Source: Hoylesella buccalis ATCC 35310
Lineage (GTDB): Bacteria; Bacteroidota; Bacteroidia; Bacteroidales; Bacteroidaceae
Reading direction: 5' to 3'
Assembly: GCF_000177075.1 (NCBI RefSeq)
Contig: NZ_ADEG01000041.1
Span: 1 to 60,799 of the forward strand
Length of the DNA stretch: 60,799 nucleotides
Shown here: positions 56,602-60,799 of the stretch, piece after piece
How positions within the stretch are numbered: the first letter of the stretch is position 1
How the letters are laid out: each line of letters begins with the position of its first letter
Program-made: the position numbers and the translations under genes
Notes under the pieces: model-generated
What the model was told of the DNA's origin: nothing
Database searches by the model: none
The model's input: the letters and a program-made list of their open reading frames with translations, nothing else

Positions 56602-57525
56602 TTACGACTTACTACCCAGGAACAAGAACACCATACTCAACAACACCAAAGCCAAGTCGACCGCTTTTCCCTTGAGATTCTTCTCATGAAAGACAAAGGC
56701 CCCAAACAAGAAACTCACCAATACACTGCCTCGTCGCACCATGGAGACAATGGATATCATGGCTTCTGGCTTACTCAAGGCATAGAAATAGACAAAGTCG
56801 GCCATACAAAGAAAAACACTGATACTCACTATCGACCACGACCAATGAAAGGGTGTGGTATGATGATGAGTAGGATACCATATCAGTAACAACACCACTC
56901 CCATCATGAAACACTGGTAAACATTGTACCAACCCTGTACCATCATCTTGTCCAACCCTACTCCCCCAGCTGTTACCGGAGCCATGAGATACTTGTCGTA
57001 CAAACCACTCACCGCTCCCAACAGTGCAGCAAGCACCAAAAGGAACAACCAGCGATTGTGCTTAAAATCTATTCCCTCTTTCTTGCCCGACCTACTCAGC
57101 AGGTAGAACGACGTGATGGCCAGCAAAACGCCAATCCACTGATACAGGTTCAGTTCTTCACCAAACACCAACATGGCACCAACAAGTACCATCATGGGCC
57201 TCGTGGCATTGATGGGACCAACAATGGTAAGCGGAAGATGCTTCATGGCAAAATAGCCACATATCCAAGAAGACAGTACGATACAACTCTTCAATAGGAT
57301 ATATCGGTGGGCTTCCCACCCTCCAGAAGAAACATGGAAAATGGTGTTGTCCAACACACCGGTCGTTGCAGACAGGATGATGAAGGGCAAAAAAATGCAC
57401 GAACAGAATAGTGTGTTCAGAAATAATACAGGGATGACGGAATTGCCTGACAAGGCTTTTTTCTTGAAAACATCATAAAAGCCCAGCAGTAATGCCGACA
57501 AGAAGGCAAGCAACAACCACTCCAT
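56602..57525 (-). CDS. EamA/DMT family transporter
   Basis: The 307 residues form ten hydrophobic helices in two EamA-like halves, with LPLTIVGPINATRPMMVLVGAMLVFGEEL in the first and a matching SMVRRGSVLVSFLFGAFVFHEK in the second. Such proteins export or import small metabolites; the substrate is not predictable. The start overlaps the truA stop by one base (TGATG), so it is translated with truA. The loop around residues 145-155 (SRSGKKEGIDFKHNR) is basic and cytoplasmic. Confidence 0.85.
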   Translation of the reverse strand: MEWLLLAFLSALLLGFYDVFKKKALSGNSVIPVLFLNTLFCSCIFLPFIILSATTGVLDNTIFHVSSGGWEAHRYILLKSCIVLSSWICGYFAMKHLPLTIVGPINATRPMMVLVGAMLVFGEELNLYQWIGVLLAITSFYLLSRSGKKEGIDFKHNRWLFLLVLAALLGAVSGLYDKYLMAPVTAGGVGLDKMMVQGWYNVYQCFMMGVVLLLIWYPTHHHTTPFHWSWSIVSISVFLCMADFVYFYALSKPEAMISIVSMVRRGSVLVSFLFGAFVFHEKNLKGKAVDLALVLLSMVFLFLGSKS

Positions 57526-58256
57526 CAGTACTCAACGTCTTCTAAAAACAACGCATTGGCGGGCATGCTCTCGCCTGCTTTGGTACGGTTTCCACTCCTA
57601 ACGACGGCATCAAACTCATCGAGGGTCATGCGATGTCGGCCCACTTCTATCAAGGTACCCACCACGGCACGCACCATATTGCGCAAAAAGCGATTGGCTT
57701 TGATGACAAAGTACCAAGCATCTTCGCCAACTTCCACCCATTCAGCCTGCACCACATGACACAACGTTGTCTTAACATCTGTGTTGCTTTTGCAGAAAGC
57801 ACCGAAATCTTCAACCTTCAGCAGATGTGACGCAGCTTCGTTCATCAATGAAAAGTCGAGTTGATAAGGCAACTGACAGGAATAATGGCGCAGAAATGGA
57901 TTCTTCGACAGGTGTATATAATAATGGTAGGTGCGCCACTTAGCACTGAAGCGGGCATGCATATCCTCACTGAGGGAAAAAACATTCAATACCGAAATGT
58001 CCCGCGGCAGCAGGCGATTGAGTTTATAGGTGAATTGTTTGGTGTCTATCTCGGCATGGAAATCAAAATGTGCAAACATTTTCCGAGCATGCACACCAGC
58101 ATCTGTCCGGCCAGCCCCTACGGTCACGATGGGCTCTCGGAGAATGACAGACATGGCCTGTTGCAACTCAGCTTGCACCGAATTCCCGTTGGGTTGCACC
58201 TGCCATCCATGATAAGCTGTTCCGTCATAGCGGAAACAAATGAAATATCGATGCAT
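57525..58256 (-). CDS. truA: tRNA pseudouridine(38-40) synthase
   Basis: Modifies uridines 38-40 of the anticodon arm. The 243 residues show the catalytic Asp D52 in GAGRTDAGVHA, the FRYDGTAYHGWQVQPN start and FLRNMVRAVVGTL near the C-terminus. Length matches TruA. It lies seven bases after the stop of the CpxP-like gene and overlaps the transporter gene. Confidence 0.95.
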   Translation of the reverse strand: MHRYFICFRYDGTAYHGWQVQPNGNSVQAELQQAMSVILREPIVTVGAGRTDAGVHARKMFAHFDFHAEIDTKQFTYKLNRLLPRDISVLNVFSLSEDMHARFSAKWRTYHYYIHLSKNPFLRHYSCQLPYQLDFSLMNEAASHLLKVEDFGAFCKSNTDVKTTLCHVVQAEWVEVGEDAWYFVIKANRFLRNMVRAVVGTLIEVGRHRMTLDEFDAVVRSGNRTKAGESMPANALFLEDVEY

Positions 58257-58263
58257 GAAAAGG

Positions 58264-58725
58264 TTACTTTTTAACTTTTTGTTGCTGCTGTCGACACATG
58301 GCCACCCGCCTCATCACTTGGCGATGAAACTTCTCTTCGGCACGGATAATCTTAAACACTTTGCAGGCAGGTAGAATGGTCAAGAACTGAAGATGATACG
58401 CTTGCTGTATTTCTTTGATTTTAACTTCGTTGGCTGCATGTTTGCGAATGGCTTCTTCACAGGCCTTTTCATCCGTGACATTCAGGTGTTTAAAGCGACG
58501 ACCTTCTGCAAAATAGGTCATCTGTTTTTTCTTCATGTCCCGATACACAGGGAAAAATGCAGCAGATTCTTGTGGGGTCAGCCCGGCTTCTGTGGTGATA
58601 AACTGTTCCAGCTCGGCTTGAAATTTCTGAGGATTAAATCTCCTTTGCCCACGTTGTGGTTGAGCTATCGCGGAAGATACCAACAAACAGAAGGTGATAA
58701 AAATAACGGAAAAAAAATGTTTCAT
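58264..58725 (-). CDS. Periplasmic Spy/CpxP-like helical protein
   Basis: The 153 residues carry a signal peptide (MKHFFSVIFITFCLLVSSAIA), then a helical, charged domain: FQAELEQFITTEAGLTPQESAAFFPVYRDMKKKQ, with LTPQE resembling the LTxxQ motif of Spy/CpxP proteins. It ends in a basic QQQQKVKK tail. In the same run as an ECF sigma gene and a membrane protein gene, it may be a stress sensor or chaperone of the sigma circuit. Similarity to CpxP is by pattern only. Confidence 0.7.
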   Translation of the reverse strand: MKHFFSVIFITFCLLVSSAIAQPQRGQRRFNPQKFQAELEQFITTEAGLTPQESAAFFPVYRDMKKKQMTYFAEGRRFKHLNVTDEKACEEAIRKHAANEVKIKEIQQAYHLQFLTILPACKVFKIIRAEEKFHRQVMRRVAMCRQQQQKVKK

Positions 58726-58739
58726 GTGCAGCTCCTTTC

Positions 58740-59111
58740 TTATTCGTCAGCTAACATTGCGTAGATGTCGCCATTGTCAATCATTGAGTAAAAAGCTGTT
58801 TCTTCAACAGAGCCATCATTGAGGCTACTTTCTGTCTGCTGATTTGTGGTGAACGCTTGCTCTCGTTGGCCCGCAAAAGGCTTTGCAAAATAAACAGTAG
58901 CCGTCATTGCAACAGCCAAAACACTGGCTGCAGCAATCATTGCCGGACGCATTCTGAACAAAATAGCGTGTTGTGTCTTCACGGTTTTTGCTGCTTGGTC
59001 AGGTAACTGAGCCATGAATTGATCGGCAAAGTTATCCAAATAACCCTGTGGAGCCTTGAAAGGTTGTACCTTTCCAAATCGGTTCTCTATGTATTTGTCT
59101 TCTTTTACCAT
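58740..59111 (-). CDS. Single-span protein, possible anti-sigma factor
   Basis: The 123 residues have a cytoplasmic N-terminus (about 1-53, GKVQPFKAPQGYLDNFADQF), one membrane helix (PAMIAAASVLAVAMTATVYFA, about 55-75) and an acidic tail outside. The position immediately after an ECF sigma gene (43-base gap) and the topology fit an anti-sigma factor, but no zinc-binding ZAS motif is present. It could equally be another membrane component of the circuit. Confidence 0.6.
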   Translation of the reverse strand: MVKEDKYIENRFGKVQPFKAPQGYLDNFADQFMAQLPDQAAKTVKTQHAILFRMRPAMIAAASVLAVAMTATVYFAKPFAGQREQAFTTNQQTESSLNDGSVEETAFYSMIDNGDIYAMLADE

Positions 59112-59154
59112 AATTATTGTCTTTACTTTTATGACGTAAAAATCATCAAAAGGT

Positions 59155-59706
59155 TTAATCCCGGTCCTGGAAATAAGCTGTTATTTTCTTGACTGCCAAA
59201 TGATAACTGGCTTTCAGCGCACCTTCGCTCGTATTGAGAAGTTCGCTCATCTCGGCATATTTCATTTCCTCATAGTAACGTAGGTTGAACACCACACGCT
59301 GCACTTCCGGCAGCTGGGCTATCGCTTCTTGCAACTGTGCTTGTGTCTCATCTCCATCAAAGTAGTCGTCAGCCATCAGCATGTTGGCCACCGAAGGGTC
59401 GTCATCCGCACTGACAGTCCTGTTGTTGCTTTTCTTTCTCAAGAAATCCAATGCCTCATTGACGGCAATGCGGTAAATCCAAGTTGATATTTTTGATTTG
59501 TTTTGAAAATCATCTAAATTGTTCCAAGCCTTGAGAAAGGCATTCTGCAACACGTCATTGGCATCTTCATGGGTCAGAACGATACGACGAATCTTCCAAT
59601 ACAGCGGTTTACTATATTGGTGAACAACCTGTGAGAAGGCCTGACGTTGTGTTTCCTTTTTGGCCAAGCGATCGGCTATGTTCTGTTCATCATATGGTCT
59701 ATCCAT
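59155..59706 (-). CDS. ECF-type sigma factor (second in window)
   Basis: The 183 residues have sigma region 2 (QHYSKPLYWKIRRIVLTHEDANDVLQNAF-like helix set) and region 4 (LPEVQRVVFNLRYYEEMKYAEMSELLNTSEGALKASYH-like helix-turn-helix). ATG 59706 is used; a GTG two codons upstream is also in frame. The gene follows the L,D-transpeptidase stop within seven bases and precedes the possible anti-sigma gene. This suggests a sigma circuit linked to the cell wall. Confidence 0.9.
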   Translation of the reverse strand: MDRPYDEQNIADRLAKKETQRQAFSQVVHQYSKPLYWKIRRIVLTHEDANDVLQNAFLKAWNNLDDFQNKSKISTWIYRIAVNEALDFLRKKSNNRTVSADDDPSVANMLMADDYFDGDETQAQLQEAIAQLPEVQRVVFNLRYYEEMKYAEMSELLNTSEGALKASYHLAVKKITAYFQDRD

Positions 59707-59712
59707 TCGCAC

Positions 59713-60799
59713 TTATGGCAAGTAATTGAGGAGTTGATGGTATATCACCGAATCAAATCCATAGACATCGGGATATTCTGTCATCACATTGTTCTCGTTT
59801 GGGTACAAAGTATAATAGGTGATGAACAGGGGAACCGTCGGTTTTACTTGAACTGACTTAATCAATTTGGCTCTGTCCAGTTTGTTGGTCTCCATCGATG
59901 GTTTCTTGTCAGATGATGGATTGTCATCCATATAGGTGGAATGAATGTCTGCTTCCATCGAATACCTGATTCTTTCTATCGTCTTTTCGTCCTTATCATT
60001 CAATAGAAAAACGGCAAAATCGAATGGCTTTTCCAGTCGGATACAGCCATGCGAAACTCCTCGGTCTTCTCTTTCGAAGACTCCCTTCGATGACGTATCG
60101 TGCAGATAGATGGCGAATTTGTTCTTAAAGCGGAACACGATGCGCCCCATGGCATTGCCCTTTCCACCTTCTTGTATGACAAAATAGTTGCCACTTTTCA
60201 GCATGTCGGCAGACACCTGCGTGACATCCATTCGTTTTCCGGTCTTTCGTTCACGAATGAAATATCGCCGAGCGTCAAAATAATCTTTATTTCCCGCCTG
60301 TGGAACCACGCTTTTTTCAATGATGCTTCTGGGCATGACCCATTGTGGATTAACGTCCATACGCACTATTCTACTGGTTATCAGTGGTGTCTTCGTATCC
60401 AAAGCACCTATGCCTATACGCATGCTTAACGTCTTATCGTGATCTCTTGCCATGAGATGCATGGAAGGTAAATTGATGAGAGCATACTTTTCATGCTTGC
60501 CTGGCTCATCATCCAGTCGCCATCTGGCACGCTCCAAATTACAAATCACCTTGCGCCTGGCCGCAGTACCAACCGCTTTGGGCAGCCGTTGTTTCAAGTC
60601 TTCGTACAACTTGCCATGCGGTTGGATAGCTTGTAGGTAGATACCCACGCTGTCGTGCCGTATCTTCTGCAAGACGTTGGCCCAAAAGTTTTTGGTGGGT
60701 CGCTGCATGGGAAGATCAAAAAGCTCACGATAACTCACGTTGATGGAATCGCGTTTTCTGACATCCAGCTTGTTAAACAGAGCAAATGGGTTGGTATAA
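59713..60799 (-). CDS. L,D-transpeptidase (YkuD), 5' end outside window
   Basis: The frame is open to the window edge, so the N-terminus is missing; a GTG at 60738 is not accepted as the start because coding-like sequence (YTNPFALFNKLDVRKRDSINV) continues upstream. The visible 361 residues end with the YkuD catalytic core: YLHDTSSKGVFERED and RGVSHGCIRLEKP, with nucleophile Cys in SHGC. L,D-transpeptidases make 3-3 cross-links or attach proteins to peptidoglycan. The long N-terminal part resembles the periplasmic YcbB-type set with a peptidoglycan-binding region. Confidence 0.88.
   Translation of the reverse strand, partial: YTNPFALFNKLDVRKRDSINVSYRELFDLPMQRPTKNFWANVLQKIRHDSVGIYLQAIQPHGKLYEDLKQRLPKAVGTAARRKVICNLERARWRLDDEPGKHEKYALINLPSMHLMARDHDKTLSMRIGIGALDTKTPLITSRIVRMDVNPQWVMPRSIIEKSVVPQAGNKDYFDARRYFIRERKTGKRMDVTQVSADMLKSGNYFVIQEGGKGNAMGRIVFRFKNKFAIYLHDTSSKGVFEREDRGVSHGCIRLEKPFDFAVFLLNDKDEKTIERIRYSMEADIHSTYMDDNPSSDKKPSMETNKLDRAKLIKSVQVKPTVPLFITYYTLYPNENNVMTEYPDVYGFDSVIYHQLLNYLP

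Overview
The window looks like chromosome from a Bacteroidales bacterium, most likely Prevotellaceae. No 16S gene is present, so the genus is inferred. The support is: repeated promoters of the Bacteroidetes type (TTTG or TTG, about 20 bases, then TAnnTTTG); a short primary sigma factor without region 1.1; a fused MurF-alanine racemase; a fused NuoCD in a nuo operon lacking E, F and G; DUF4230, UpxY-like NusG and gliding-motility C-terminal domain proteins; and encoded tRNA without CCA. No transposase, integrase, phage gene or CRISPR array was found.

Layout. 1-6.9 kb (+): lipoate ligase followed by a complete glycine cleavage set, gcvT-gcvH-gcvPA-gcvPB-lpdA. 7.2-9.3 kb: htpG with terminator. 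9.3-10.1 kb: tRNA-Arg(ACG) and a 22-bp tandem-repeat array. 10.1-12.4 kb: ExbB-membrane protein-ExbD-ExbD energy-transduction operon. 12.6-15.1 kb (-): murF-alr. 15.2-18.6 kb (+): rpoD, an exported basic protein, then an HPrK-like kinase, an S26B-like peptidase and a PqqD-like protein. 18.6-25.3 kb: DPP IV, a YhcC-type radical SAM protein, bcp, trpF coupled to a NusG-like regulator, a 53-residue small ORF, and rpe. 25.4-30.1 kb: ECF sigma factor, two DUF4230 proteins, and a PAP2 phosphatase with a barrel-like tail. 30.1-35.1 kb: K+-dependent membrane pyrophosphatase, a small His-rich membrane protein, and an ORF joining an outer-membrane-barrel-like domain to a POT peptide transporter. 35.1-42.1 kb: LysM-periplasmic-binding protein, a PKD/CHU_C protein, uvrA, a DUF805 gene broken by an in-frame TAG, and a C69-like hydrolase. 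42.5-53.1 kb: a second array of the same 22-bp repeat family, then the ten-gene nuo operon on the minus strand (N,M,L,K,J,I,H,CD,B,A from left to right). 53.1-54.4 kb: gene-poor, hairpin-rich DNA. 54.4-60.8 kb (-): a 52-residue membrane ORF, RluA-type pseudouridine synthase, dapA, a DMT transporter, truA, and an L,D-transpeptidase-ECF sigma-membrane protein-CpxP-like group cut by the window edge.

How the genes fit together. LplA can lipoylate GcvH, and GcvT/PA/PB/Lpd complete glycine oxidation, feeding NADH or one-carbon units. The Nuo complex, membrane pyrophosphatase and ExbBD system all act on ion gradients. MurF-Alr, DapA and the L,D-transpeptidase belong to envelope synthesis. The most interesting unassigned module is the kinase-peptidase-PqqD trio at 16.8-18.5 kb. 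The most unusual DNA-level signal is the pair of related 22-bp arrays 33 kb apart.
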